DNA from: Salipaludibacillus daqingensis
GTDB taxonomy: Bacteria; Bacillota; Bacilli; Bacillales; Salisediminibacteriaceae
DNA: 64,000 bases
Direction: 5' to 3'
Assembly: GCF_029891575.1 (NCBI RefSeq)
Contig: NZ_JARZHF010000006.1
Span: 62,001 to 126,000 of the forward strand
The position numbers and the translations under genes are program-made. Below are positions 27,184 through 36,285 of this stretch, in pieces; the first letter of the stretch is position 1; each line of letters begins with the position of its first letter. The notes beneath the pieces are model-generated. The model ran no database searches, had not been told where the DNA came from, and saw only the letters and a list, made by a program, of their open reading frames with translations.

Positions 27184-27564
27184 ATGGACTGCTCCAGTGA
27201 ATTTTAAGTGGGTTTTCGTATTCTTGAGGCGAAAAGCTACGGAAAAGGCTTATGATTGCTCAGAGAAGAGATCTATAGATGAGAGGAACAAAGATGTCTC
27301 ACTCTATCCTTGAGTGACAGCGGCACATCTGAGAGTGAGAGAACCATAAGAATTTCAACCACTTAACAAAAACCTGAATAAATGAAATAACTCCTATGTT
27401 TCTTCAAAAAACAATCGTTTCGTTCAGCACTTGAAGCATCTAAATTCCATATGGTGATTATCAAGGAAACAAACATGTTAAGAATAGAAAATCAAGATTG
27501 TTGATACATTGTTCATTATTCTAATCTGCAAAATAATAAGAATGATACTATTAAAACGACAAAA

Positions 27565-27613
27565 AGAAAAAAGCGACCACTCCTTGGGACGAAGGAGAGT
27601 CGCTTTTTTCTTG
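27565..27613. terminator. Orphan terminator hairpin, bidirectional
   Basis: AAAAAGCGACTCTCC-like arms: AAAAAAGCGAC.ACTCCTT pairs with GAAGGAGAGTCGCTTTTTT. A-tract and T-tract flank the stem on both sides. No gene ends close by on either strand. Confidence 0.85.
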
Positions 27614-27670
27614 CTTATCGAAGGAACGGTCCTTCGAATGCATATTTATAAAAAATGATAGGGGGGAGAG

Positions 27671-27727
27671 ATGAAAGTGGTGGATTTCAACTCCTACTTT
27701 AATTGTACCCGCCTAGAAAATAAATGA
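27671..27727 (+). CDS. Possible 18-residue peptide
   Basis: ATG-initiated frame (MKVVDFNSYFNCTRLENK) with GGGGGGAG directly before the start at good spacing. No homology can be judged at this length, and chance is plausible; listed because the Shine-Dalgarno is exceptionally strong for noncoding DNA. Confidence 0.25.
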   Translation: MKVVDFNSYFNCTRLENK

Positions 27728-28247
27728 AACATATTTTAAAGAAAAAAATAATAAATAATAAAATTTAATTAATAAATGCTTCAAAATGAAAGGTGAAATT
27801 ATATTTTTAATCTTTTGAGGTTAATAGACTAAATATTAGGTGGTGCAATGTAGGTGGTAATCGAAATTAAGCCAAATAACATTTTTAAGCAGGGGCATCT
27901 CAACTTTGTAAAATCCTCCAAATTTAACGGACTCAAATTTCATTTGCAAAAGATGGAGGAAATCGATACATCTAGTGATAAATTTTATCCATAGATTGTC
28001 ACGCGTCACTAATTTTACTGACTAGTAACGAGAACGATAACTAATCTAAGTCGAAAATCAGGACATTTTTTGTTACTAAAAAGCAAGTCAACAATCTTAA
28101 GACGTGACTTTTTACCAAATATTATAAAATAGTACAAACGAACCTACTAATATATCAGATAATTTGGTAAGATGGTTGCAACTATAGTCTATTATAACTA
28201 ATTTAAGCCGTATATTTGAAGTAAAATTACATAAAAGGGGTGAATGT

Positions 28248-29843
28248 ATGTCTTTTTTTGAATCTAAAGTTCGATCGACACTGTTTGTTTCCGCTGCTTC
28301 AGTCGGTGCAGCTTTGTTTGCGCCTAACTTAGCCGAAGCATCTTTTGGTGACAATACGTTACGAATGGGCATGGAAAATGACGAAGTGAAAGTGCTACAA
28401 GAGCGTTTAAAGGAGGAAGGTTATTTCAACTTTCACACAGCAACTGGCTACTTTGGAGAAATAACGAGAGAAGCAGTCCGGAATTTCCAGAGAGATCACA
28501 ATCTTTCTCGAGATGGCATTGTAGGTCCACAAACATTCAGCGTGCTAAACGGCAATCGTTCAAGTTCGTCATCCTCTAACAGTAGTTCAAGTTCAAGCAG
28601 CTCATCATCATCAAGTGCATCCAATTCTAGTAATTCCACATCTGTATCGCCTATCAACAATACGAGTCAAGTGATGAGGGCTGGTACAAGAAATAACGAT
28701 GTGCAGAGACTACAAGCATTTTTGAAAAGAGCAGGGTTTTATGACAATGGAAATGTAACAGGGAGCTACGGTAATCTCACGCAACAGGCTGTTCGGAAAT
28801 TTCAACAAGCCCGTGGTTTGACTGTAGACGGGTTAGCTGGGCCACAAACGTTGACTATAGTGAACAGAGAAATCTCCGGAACGTCTAGTTCGTCGAGTTC
28901 TTCTAGTTCATCAAGCAGTTCCGCATCAAACGTGTCAAATAACAGTGGGTCAACAGATATTTCTGGTGTAGTATTACGTCAAGGTGCAAGGGGTAGCCAA
29001 GTGAGAGAACTTCAAACACGATTAAAAGACCTAGGTTACTATACTTCATCCGTTGATGGATCTTACGGTCCTCTAACAGTAAATGCTGTCCGTCAATTGC
29101 AGCGTCAAGCGAACATCTCCGTCGATGGTGTATTTGGGCCACAAACATTCCGCGAGCTTGATAAAGGTGTGAAGAGTAGCTCTTCTGGCAGTTCTTCCTC
29201 ATCTAGCTCTTCTAGTAGCTCATCGTCACCTTCAACATTGAAAGAAGGTGTTCGAAGCGAAGGTGTAACGGAATTGCAAAATATGTTGAAAGCTACCGGT
29301 CACTTTGGTGGAAATCCAACAGGATATTTTGGACCAGTTACAAAAGAAGCGGTAAAGAAATTCCAAAAGCAATGGGGATTAATCGATGATGGGATTGCGA
29401 CAAAAGCGACATTGGACAAGCTAGAAGAAGTAGCAGCTGTTCATATGAGCGAATCAACGTCGGGGTCTGGGTCGAGTCAAAGTTTCAATGCCATGAACCT
29501 TATTGCTGATGCGTCGAACTTTATTGGCGTGCCTTATTTGTGGGGAGGAACAACAGCGTCAGGATTTGATTGTAGTGGATTTATTCAACACGTTTTCCGA
29601 AGCAACAGTGTTAATTTACCAAGAACCGTTGCACAACAATGGAATGCGACGAAATCTGTATCAAAACCACGAGTAGGGGATATTGTTTTCTTTGAAACTT
29701 ATAAAACAGGTCCATCACATAATGGAATTTATATTGGTAATAATCAATTTATCCATAGTGGATCGTCCACAGGTGTCACTGTGACGAGTTTAAGCAATAG
29801 TTACTGGTCTCAGCGTTATTTAGGTGCAAGACGAGCAAACTAA
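28248..29843 (+). CDS. Secreted NlpC/P60 endopeptidase with four peptidoglycan-binding repeats
   Basis: The 531-residue protein has a signal peptide (~1–31, ending NLAEASFG), then four PG_binding_1 repeats (~35–100, 138–200, 240–300, 320–385) joined by Ser-rich linkers, and an NlpC/P60 domain (~415–531). Catalytic Cys is in SGFDCSGF, His in GPSHNGIYIG, third residue in FIHSG. It should cut gamma-D-Glu-meso-DAP links in wall peptides. GGGGTGAA precedes the ATG. Serine linkers use varied Ser codons and are the low-complexity part. Confidence 0.9.
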   Translation: MSFFESKVRSTLFVSAASVGAALFAPNLAEASFGDNTLRMGMENDEVKVLQERLKEEGYFNFHTATGYFGEITREAVRNFQRDHNLSRDGIVGPQTFSVLNGNRSSSSSSNSSSSSSSSSSSSASNSSNSTSVSPINNTSQVMRAGTRNNDVQRLQAFLKRAGFYDNGNVTGSYGNLTQQAVRKFQQARGLTVDGLAGPQTLTIVNREISGTSSSSSSSSSSSSSASNVSNNSGSTDISGVVLRQGARGSQVRELQTRLKDLGYYTSSVDGSYGPLTVNAVRQLQRQANISVDGVFGPQTFRELDKGVKSSSSGSSSSSSSSSSSSSPSTLKEGVRSEGVTELQNMLKATGHFGGNPTGYFGPVTKEAVKKFQKQWGLIDDGIATKATLDKLEEVAAVHMSESTSGSGSSQSFNAMNLIADASNFIGVPYLWGGTTASGFDCSGFIQHVFRSNSVNLPRTVAQQWNATKSVSKPRVGDIVFFETYKTGPSHNGIYIGNNQFIHSGSSTGVTVTSLSNSYWSQRYLGARRAN

Positions 29844-29863
29844 CACTATAGGATAAGATTAAG

Positions 29864-29898
29864 AGCTGTATGCGGTGTTCCGCGTGCAGTTTTTTCTA
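29864..29898 (+). terminator. Terminator after the NlpC/P60 gene
   Basis: CTGTATGCGG-TGTT-CCGCGTGCAG followed by TTTTTTC; one internal mismatch. Confidence 0.88.
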
Positions 29899-30061
29899 TT
29901 TAGAGAACATTAACACATAAAAGAGTAGAATTAGCATGGATTTTTAACGGGTCGTATCGTATTATCCTGTTGCAAAATCATAAATGACAATCAAAAGGTA
30001 GTTAAAGTTATGCCAATATTTTGCATGTGAATTTGTGTCTATCCATCAATCATTAGATAAA

Positions 30062-30637
30062 CTACTCAATGACTTTAAAATCGACTGCTGCTTCTATTTT
30101 AAATCTCTCTCGGCTTCCTTCATTTTCCTCTGCATCAACAGAAAAGTCCGCATAGGCACCTACAACATAGTAGCCAGAAGGAAAATCATCTCTATTTAAA
30201 AAATCTCGAATAAAGCTAACGTAATCTTCTGGGTCTTGATCTGGACTATAACTACCGCTTTTTACATACTTCTCTTGATAAGGTTCACCTTGCTTAAGCG
30301 TTGTAGATAATCCGATATCATCAACAGCAAACCCTATGTCATAACCTCGTATCTTTTCTTCCATTGGAAAAAGGACAGCCGAAGAAGAATGATAAATTGT
30401 TACCTCATCTTTTTCGCCAATGTATTCTATTTCTCCATATAATGCCACTTCTTCCCCTTCGTTATATTCTTTCTTTTCGCTAACAAGCCGAAAGATAAAA
30501 TCATCTTGGATAGTCTCATCTGTTGTTTGAGAAACAACATACTCATCTAATTCACTGCTAGAAATGGAATCGGATGAATGACATCCTACTAGAAAAAATA
30601 GTGACGTTATTATACTTCCTATAAAATATTTATTCAC
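30062..30637 (-). CDS. Putative lipoprotein of unknown function
   Basis: The 191-residue product has a signal with lipobox LVGC (FFLVGCHSS), a short linker and a beta-rich domain with EYNEGEEVALYGEIEYIG, resembling secreted beta-sandwich proteins; I do not recognise a family. The ATG at 30652 is followed at once by AGGAGGG, which is instead an ideal Shine-Dalgarno for the in-frame GTG at 30637 (MNKYFIGSII), so I place the start there. Confidence 0.7.
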   Translation of the reverse strand: MNKYFIGSIITSLFFLVGCHSSDSISSSELDEYVVSQTTDETIQDDFIFRLVSEKKEYNEGEEVALYGEIEYIGEKDEVTIYHSSSAVLFPMEEKIRGYDIGFAVDDIGLSTTLKQGEPYQEKYVKSGSYSPDQDPEDYVSFIRDFLNRDDFPSGYYVVGAYADFSVDAEENEGSRERFKIEAAVDFKVIE

Positions 30638-30792
30638 AAAATCCCTCCTCATATGCTTAGTCGGAAAATCGTTCTAACATGTTTCAGCTTTTATGAATAA
30701 ACTTCCTGTTCGTTTAAGAAAATCATGTCCCAAACGGAGTATTTACATCCCTATCAGTCTTCCTACGAAACAATAAACCAATAAACGCCATA

Positions 30793-30824
30793 AAAAAATC
30801 CCCCCCTGGACGAGGGGGGATTTC
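30793..30824 (-). terminator. Terminator of the reverse-strand NlpC/P60 gene
   Basis: Read on the minus strand, AAATCCCCCC-TCGTCCA-GGGGGGATTTTTTT is a strong G/C stem with T tract, 120 bases after the stop at 30944. Confidence 0.88.
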
Positions 30825-30943
30825 ATGGATGTTTGTATCATGATGTTTAGAGAATATATTATCGGGAAAAGGGTTAGTAGTTGTTGAATAGTATAGTCGT
30901 GATGTTTAGTAGATTGAATGTAGTGTATTAGTAAGTTGATTGA

Positions 30944-31906
30944 TTATAGTCGTCCAGCACCCATGTAATGACTGCTCCAGTAGCCGCTGTTCAAGTTAGA
31001 AATGGTTACACCAGTAGAAGAACCAGCGTGGATGAACTCTCCATTTCCGATATAAATTCCTGCGTGTGATGGAGCTCTTGAAATATTAAAGAATACGATG
31101 TCTCCAACTTGTGGGTTAGAAACTTTTGTTGCTGCACTATACATTTGAGCAGTTGTTCTTGGCGTGCTCTTGCCTTGTTGGTTGAATACATACTGGATGA
31201 AACCACTGCAGTCAAATCCTGAAGTTGTTGTACCACCCCATACGTAAGGAGTACCTATATGACTTTTTGCAGCTGAAACTAATCCACTGTTGCTACCTGA
31301 CGAACTGCTTACCGTTGTAGCACTGCTTGAGCTAGAGCTTGAAGAACTGCTTGAACTAGCTGACGTACCATTAATTGCACTATATGTTTGTGGTCCAGCA
31401 ATTCCGTCTACAGTAATTCCAGCACTGCGTTGGAAATCACGAACAGATTGTTGTGTTTTAGGTCCGTATATGCCTGAGTTACCACCAGAGAATCCACGGT
31501 CTGCTAAAGCTTGTTGTAATTGACGAACTTGGCTTCCACGAGCACCAGAACGTAAGATAGTGCTGAAAGAAATCGTAGAATTAGAGTTTGATACTGTTGT
31601 TGCACTAGAGTTTGACGAGTTAGAAACGCCTAAAGCACGAAACGTTTGAGGTCCAACGATGCCATCTACAGTAATACCGGCACTACGTTGAAAATCACGA
31701 ACTGCTGCTCTTGTTTCATTTCCGAAAAAATTAGTTGATGCGTTGTATGTATAATGCCCTGTGTCCCGCAAAGCACTTTTCAATTCTACAACGTCTCCGT
31801 GTCGAACTCCTTCTCTTAATGTCTGATCTCCCAATGCTGCGTCTGATAATGTTGGCATAGCGAACAAGCTACCTGCCAAAATAACACTCATAACTACTCT
31901 TTTCAT
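30944..31906 (-). CDS. Secreted NlpC/P60 endopeptidase with two peptidoglycan-binding repeats
   Basis: The 320-residue protein has a signal peptide (~1–23, LSDAALGDQ), two PG_binding_1 repeats (~30–90 and ~112–175) with Ser/Thr-rich linkers, and an NlpC/P60 domain (~205–320) with DCSGF, PSHAGIYIG and FIHAGSS. It is a shorter relative of the protein at 28248–29843 but lies on the opposite strand. The ATG has GGGGAG upstream on the minus strand. Confidence 0.9.
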   Translation of the reverse strand: MKRVVMSVILAGSLFAMPTLSDAALGDQTLREGVRHGDVVELKSALRDTGHYTYNASTNFFGNETRAAVRDFQRSAGITVDGIVGPQTFRALGVSNSSNSSATTVSNSNSTISFSTILRSGARGSQVRQLQQALADRGFSGGNSGIYGPKTQQSVRDFQRSAGITVDGIAGPQTYSAINGTSASSSSSSSSSSSSATTVSSSSGSNSGLVSAAKSHIGTPYVWGGTTTSGFDCSGFIQYVFNQQGKSTPRTTAQMYSAATKVSNPQVGDIVFFNISRAPSHAGIYIGNGEFIHAGSSTGVTISNLNSGYWSSHYMGAGRL

Positions 31907-32161
31907 AAACTTAACTCTCCCCTTGTTTTTAAATCTATTTGATTACAAGACCAAGTCTATCTAATAATTTCCCAACAAACAATAGATTTTCCCATAAGTT
32001 AACTAACTCTAATCTCTCTGTAATATTTGTAATATGATTTAATATTTTGACTAGTTTCCGTAATAGTTTTGACACAATACGATAAGTTTTTTACTTAGTT
32101 GGTAATTAGTTCGTCTTCTTTTACCAACAAAGGGAGACTTGTATAACTGTCAGTTAATATA

Positions 32162-32212
32162 AAATCTCTTGTTTTTTATCTACTATATGATAGAAAACAA
32201 GAGATTTTTTTA
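32162..32212. terminator. Orphan bidirectional terminator hairpin
   Basis: AAATCTCTTGTTTTTTATC pairs with GATAGAAAACAAGAGATTT around TACTATAT, followed by TTTTTTA on the + strand and an AT-rich tract on the minus strand. No gene ends nearby; it insulates the polymer locus from upstream transcription. Confidence 0.8.
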
Positions 32213-32329
32213 TATGAAATTATAAATTAAATCAATAAACTGTCTTTGATAATTTATTAAAGAGACAAAAGGTATCAAATTAAGAACCAATATCCTACTT
32301 GATTAAAAATATAATCTGCACATTTTCTA

Positions 32330-32338
32330 TGATATAAT
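32330..32338 (+). promoter_or_regulatory. Extended -10 promoter of the polymer locus
   Basis: TGATATAAT is a consensus extended -10 (TGnTATAAT), 57 bases before the first glycosyltransferase start. No good -35 is visible at 16–18 bases, as is common for this class. Confidence 0.6.
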
Positions 32339-32394
32339 GTTCAATTGAATACTTACTCAAAATAGAGAGTTGCATGTCGAGAGGAAGATATATC

Positions 32395-33510
32395 ATGAAG
32401 AAAGTTAAAATACTTTTCTATATATACGAAATGGGAGCTGGTGGCGCTGCGCGTACCCTTCTCAATATTATTAATAATTTAGATCGGGATAAATTTCAAC
32501 CGGTCTTAGTTACGTTAGATTTTGACGGAAGTTATGAGAAAGATATTGAAAGGGATGTTACTTTTATCAAGCTTAAAACGAAGCGGTTGAGCAAATCTAT
32601 TTTTAAGTTAGCTAAAATTATCAGAGATGAAGAGGTAGACCTTGTATTCAGCACGATTCCAAGAGTGAATACGATTGCTACCCTGGCAAATAAACTTTCG
32701 TTTACGAAAAGTAAAAATGTCGTTAGAGAAGCCGATAATTTAGGCGGTACCTTAAAGGAAGATATTCAACTTATTTTTTTTGGAATGGTATATCGTCTTT
32801 CAAACCAAGTTGTCTCCCTTTCAGAAGGTGTAAAAAATAACCTCGTAAACAAATATAAATTGAAAGCAGATAGTATCAAAGTTATTTATAACCCGGTTGA
32901 CTTAAAAAAAATCGACCAGCAATTAATAGAAGAGATTCCAGAAAAGCACCGAGAGGCTTTTGACACTGATGAAAAGGTTATTATTACTGCTGGAAGACTC
33001 GTTGAACAAAAAGATCAACGGACATTAATTGAAGCTTTCAGAAAAGTTCAAGACAGAGTGGATTCGAGACTCGTGATTTTAGGGGTAGGACACTTGGAAA
33101 ACGATCTTAAAGCATTGGCCGATCAGTATAACCTTCTCGACCGCGTATACTTTTATGGATTTCAACAAAACCCTTATAAGTATATTCATCAAGCAGATTT
33201 ATTCGCTCTTAGCTCTAAACATGAAGGGTTCAGTCATGTTATCGCGGAATCATTGGCGACTGGAACGATGGTCGTTTCGACAGACTGTAAATCGGGACCT
33301 TCTGAAGTGTTAGACAAAGGAAAATACGGTTATTTATGCGAAGTAGGGAATGCAGAAGAAATGAGTAAACACATGATTGAAGCTTTAACGTTAACCGAAG
33401 AACAAAAGCAGAAAAACGTTGCAGAGGGTAAGAAAAGAGCAAGAGACTTTGACGCTAATATTATCGTCAAACAATACGAAGAAGTTTTTTTAGAAGTATT
33501 AAGTAAGTAG
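32395..33510 (+). CDS. GT4-family glycosyltransferase
   Basis: The 371-residue GT-B enzyme begins with KILFYIYEMGAGGAARTLLNI, a Gly-rich N-domain loop, and has the donor-binding C-domain with SKHEGFSHVIAESLATGTMVVS, including the E-x7-E motif. It should transfer a sugar from a nucleotide-sugar donor to the growing polymer. The ATG at 32395 follows AGAGGAAG; the frame is open to 32374. First gene of the polymer locus, 17 bases before the next. Confidence 0.88.
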   Translation: MKKVKILFYIYEMGAGGAARTLLNIINNLDRDKFQPVLVTLDFDGSYEKDIERDVTFIKLKTKRLSKSIFKLAKIIRDEEVDLVFSTIPRVNTIATLANKLSFTKSKNVVREADNLGGTLKEDIQLIFFGMVYRLSNQVVSLSEGVKNNLVNKYKLKADSIKVIYNPVDLKKIDQQLIEEIPEKHREAFDTDEKVIITAGRLVEQKDQRTLIEAFRKVQDRVDSRLVILGVGHLENDLKALADQYNLLDRVYFYGFQQNPYKYIHQADLFALSSKHEGFSHVIAESLATGTMVVSTDCKSGPSEVLDKGKYGYLCEVGNAEEMSKHMIEALTLTEEQKQKNVAEGKKRARDFDANIIVKQYEEVFLEVLSK

Positions 33511-33527
33511 TTGGAGAAGGTGACACT

Positions 33528-34652
33528 ATGAGGGATAAAGGCAAAGTAGTACATATTTCGACCGTGCATCATCCGATGGACCCAAGAATTATGTTTAAGG
33601 AGTGCCAGTCTCTAGCTCAAAATGGCTTTGATGTCTCACTATTAGTGAGAGAGACAGACAATGTTCCAACAGAATTTCATGGGGTAAAACTTATTTTTCT
33701 CAAAAAGTACAAAAATAGGTTTGTCAGTATGCTTCTTTCCCCTATAGAGGCTTATCGTAAGGCAAAGCAACTAGAAGCGGATTATTATCATTTTCATGAC
33801 CCGGAATTACTTCCTGTAGGGCGTTTATTAAAAAAGAAAAATAATACTGTTGTATACGACGTTCATGAAGATTATGAAAGTGGTATTGTCACGAGAGATT
33901 ACTTTATTAAATCGGTGCGTATCATGTTTAGTAAGGTTTATAAATTAGTCGAAAAAATGACGATTTCTCCGATGAAAGTAGTTTTAGCAGAAAAATATTA
34001 TAAAGAAAAGTATCCTATGGGTACATGTATCTTGAACTACCCGAAAGTGTCGGAGGCCTCCATTGTAAACGTAGATAGAGATTTCTCCAGTAAGCGGCAC
34101 TTGCTATATACAGGGAATGTAACAGAAGATCGTGGGGCGATGCTCCATGCGTTACTTCCAGCGATTGACGAGGATATTCACGTTCATCTCATTGGAAAGT
34201 GTTCAAGTGATCTTTACCGAGCGATGAAGAGCCTAGCTGGGGACTACTCTGAACGCTTGTCGGTGACTGGAATTGACCAGTTTATTACGAAAGACATTAT
34301 CGATCAAACGTATGAGGAGAACCGGTGGTTAGCTGGAATTGCGATTTTCCCTGACTCGGAACACTATAGAAGGAAAGAATTGACAAAGTTCTTTGAGTAT
34401 ATGCTTGCAGGAATGCCAATCATCTGCTCTGATTTTCCGAAGTGGAAAGAATTTATTGAGAAGTATCAATGTGGAATAGTGGTTGACCCTAATAGTAAAG
34501 AAGAAATAAAAGCAGCTATTATGTATTTAAAAGAGAATCCACTCAAAGCAAAAGAAATGGGTGAGAAGGGCAGGAAGGCTGTGTTGAATGAACTGAATTG
34601 GGAAGCAGAAGCAGAAAAATTAAAAGAGCTTTATATAAATGAAAGAAAATAA
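33528..34652 (+). CDS. Glycosyltransferase, GT4-like
   Basis: The 374-residue protein has the N-terminal motif VHISTVHHPMDPRIMFKEC, HFHDPELLPVGR and a C-domain with FFEYMLAGMPIICSDFPKW, typical of GT-B wall/capsule glycosyltransferases. GGAGAAGGTGA lies before the ATG. Donor and acceptor cannot be read from the sequence. Confidence 0.8.
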   Translation: MRDKGKVVHISTVHHPMDPRIMFKECQSLAQNGFDVSLLVRETDNVPTEFHGVKLIFLKKYKNRFVSMLLSPIEAYRKAKQLEADYYHFHDPELLPVGRLLKKKNNTVVYDVHEDYESGIVTRDYFIKSVRIMFSKVYKLVEKMTISPMKVVLAEKYYKEKYPMGTCILNYPKVSEASIVNVDRDFSSKRHLLYTGNVTEDRGAMLHALLPAIDEDIHVHLIGKCSSDLYRAMKSLAGDYSERLSVTGIDQFITKDIIDQTYEENRWLAGIAIFPDSEHYRRKELTKFFEYMLAGMPIICSDFPKWKEFIEKYQCGIVVDPNSKEEIKAAIMYLKENPLKAKEMGEKGRKAVLNELNWEAEAEKLKELYINERK

Positions 34653-34675
34653 TATATAATGGTGGAGAGAATTTT

Positions 34676-35446
34676 ATGAATTCACGTATCAACAGCCAAC
34701 CGAAAGTATCTGTTATCACACCTTCATATAACTCAGAGAAATTTATTAGTAAAACCATTAATTCTGTTTTACAACAGACGTATCAAAACTGGGAAATGAT
34801 TATTGTTGATGATGCATCCTCTGATGAGACGGTCTCCCTAATCAACGAATATAAAGAAAAAGACAGACGTATTCGTGTCGTTCCTCTCGAAGAAAATAAA
34901 GGTGCAGCAAATGCTCGAAATATCGGAATTCGTGAAAGCACTGGGCGGTTTATTGCTTTCTTAGATAGCGATGACGAATGGATGCCAGAAAAAATTGAAA
35001 AACAACTTAGTTTCATGTTAAAGAAGAACATTGGATTTTCCCATACTGCTTATTCTATCGTTGATGAAACGGGACAATGGATAAAAGCAAGTGAAAAAGT
35101 TCCACCTTCGACCAACTATAAAGATTTGTTAAAACAAAATACAATCGGTTGCCTAACGGTAATGCTAGACAAAGAAAAAGTTGGGGAAGTGGAAATGGTT
35201 GATATTAGAGCAAGGCAAGACTATGTACTATGGTTGGAGATAACGAAAAAAGGACAACTAGCATACGGGTTGAACGAATCTCTCGCAAAATACAGACAGA
35301 TGAGTAGTTCCTTGTCTAGTAACAAGCTAAATATGGTGAAACTTAACTGGAAAGTGTATCGAGACATAGAGAAATTAAGTTTATTGAAAAGTATTTGGTA
35401 CTTTGCTCACTTTGCTATAAACAAAACGATGAAATATATGAAATAG
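34676..35446 (+). CDS. GT2-family glycosyltransferase, TuaG-like
   Basis: The 256-residue single-domain GT-A enzyme starts VSVITPSYNSEKFISKTI, then IIVDDASSDET and the metal-binding FLDSDDEW. Length and layout resemble TuaG, a teichuronic acid transferase. GGTGGAGAG precedes the ATG. Confidence 0.83.
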   Translation: MNSRINSQPKVSVITPSYNSEKFISKTINSVLQQTYQNWEMIIVDDASSDETVSLINEYKEKDRRIRVVPLEENKGAANARNIGIRESTGRFIAFLDSDDEWMPEKIEKQLSFMLKKNIGFSHTAYSIVDETGQWIKASEKVPPSTNYKDLLKQNTIGCLTVMLDKEKVGEVEMVDIRARQDYVLWLEITKKGQLAYGLNESLAKYRQMSSSLSSNKLNMVKLNWKVYRDIEKLSLLKSIWYFAHFAINKTMKYMK

Positions 35447-35473
35447 TAGTTATGTTTCTAATGAGAATAGGCG

Positions 35474-36271
35474 GTGTCTAAAGAAAGTATGAAAACGTAT
35501 ATTGCTGAAATGATAAAAAGAAAAGATTTATTAATGTACTTAGTAAAATCAGGCTTAAAAGCAGAACATAGAAATAGTTATTTAGGCTATTTTTGGTGGT
35601 TGTTAGATCCATTATTGAATGTGGTTGTTTATTATTTCTTGGTTTCAGTTATTTTGGGTAGGGGGAGCGATGAATTCAACTTTGCTGTTTTCCTTGTTAT
35701 TGGTTTAATTGCATGGAGATGGATTATGACAACAATCAATACGTCATCAAAAGCAATTATTAAATACTCTTCCATCATAAATCAAGTCTATCTACCGAAG
35801 TCTATTTTCCCTTTATCTTTTACATTTACGCAGATGTTCAATTTTGCATTTGGCGTCGTGGTCATTGCAATCTTCCTTATCGTGAATGGAATTGTCCCAG
35901 GATGGCAAGTTATTTTTATGCCACTAATTATCGTAGTTCAACTGGTTTTTTTAATTGCAATAAGTTTTATATTAGCTTATGTGACCGTATTTATCAGAGA
36001 TATGGATCATTTGCTGACTCATGTGACGAGAGTATTATTCTATTCTTCCCCGATCATTTGGGAAGGTGGGAGATTGCCACCTGAATATGGGTGGGTATTA
36101 GAGATTAACCCTGTTGCAATCATAGTTACGTCATACCGAGATGTACTCATGTTTCAATCAACACCGAATATATCCAGTTTGTTGATTATAGGAGTAACAA
36201 GTATATTAGTAAGTATCCTTGCACTTTATTACTACAGTAAAAATGAACATAAAATCATAAAAGCGTTATAA
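35474..36271 (+). CDS. ABC-2 type polysaccharide exporter permease, TagG/Wzm-like
   Basis: The 265-residue protein has six hydrophobic segments and the ABC2 signature KSGLKAEHRNSYLGYFWWLLDPLLN near the start. Such permeases flip lipid-linked teichoic acid or O-antigen-like polymers across the membrane. The start is GTG at 35474 behind ATAGGCG; an ATG five codons later is an alternative. The ATPase gene follows after 14 bases. Confidence 0.88.
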   Translation: MSKESMKTYIAEMIKRKDLLMYLVKSGLKAEHRNSYLGYFWWLLDPLLNVVVYYFLVSVILGRGSDEFNFAVFLVIGLIAWRWIMTTINTSSKAIIKYSSIINQVYLPKSIFPLSFTFTQMFNFAFGVVVIAIFLIVNGIVPGWQVIFMPLIIVVQLVFLIAISFILAYVTVFIRDMDHLLTHVTRVLFYSSPIIWEGGRLPPEYGWVLEINPVAIIVTSYRDVLMFQSTPNISSLLIIGVTSILVSILALYYYSKNEHKIIKAL

Positions 36272-36285
36272 AGAGGGTTTGTAAA

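Larger units (their letters stand above)
27184..28247. other. Long intergenic region
   Basis: About 1.06 kb without a normal gene. It contains an orphan bidirectional terminator-like hairpin (27565–27613) and one 18-codon open frame with a strong Shine-Dalgarno (27671–27727). The rest is AT-rich with no recognised element. Confidence 0.4.
31907..32394. other. Divergent promoter region before the surface-polymer locus
   Basis: About 490 bases separate the reverse-strand hydrolase from the forward polymer locus. It holds an orphan hairpin (32162–32212) and an extended -10 promoter (32330–32338), but no gene. Confidence 0.5.

Noticed and set aside
28207-28215. SigD-type -10 (GCCGTATAT) before the NlpC/P60 gene
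   Set aside because: Autolysin genes are often SigD dependent and this resembles GCCGATAT, but no TAAA-like -35 lies at the right distance.
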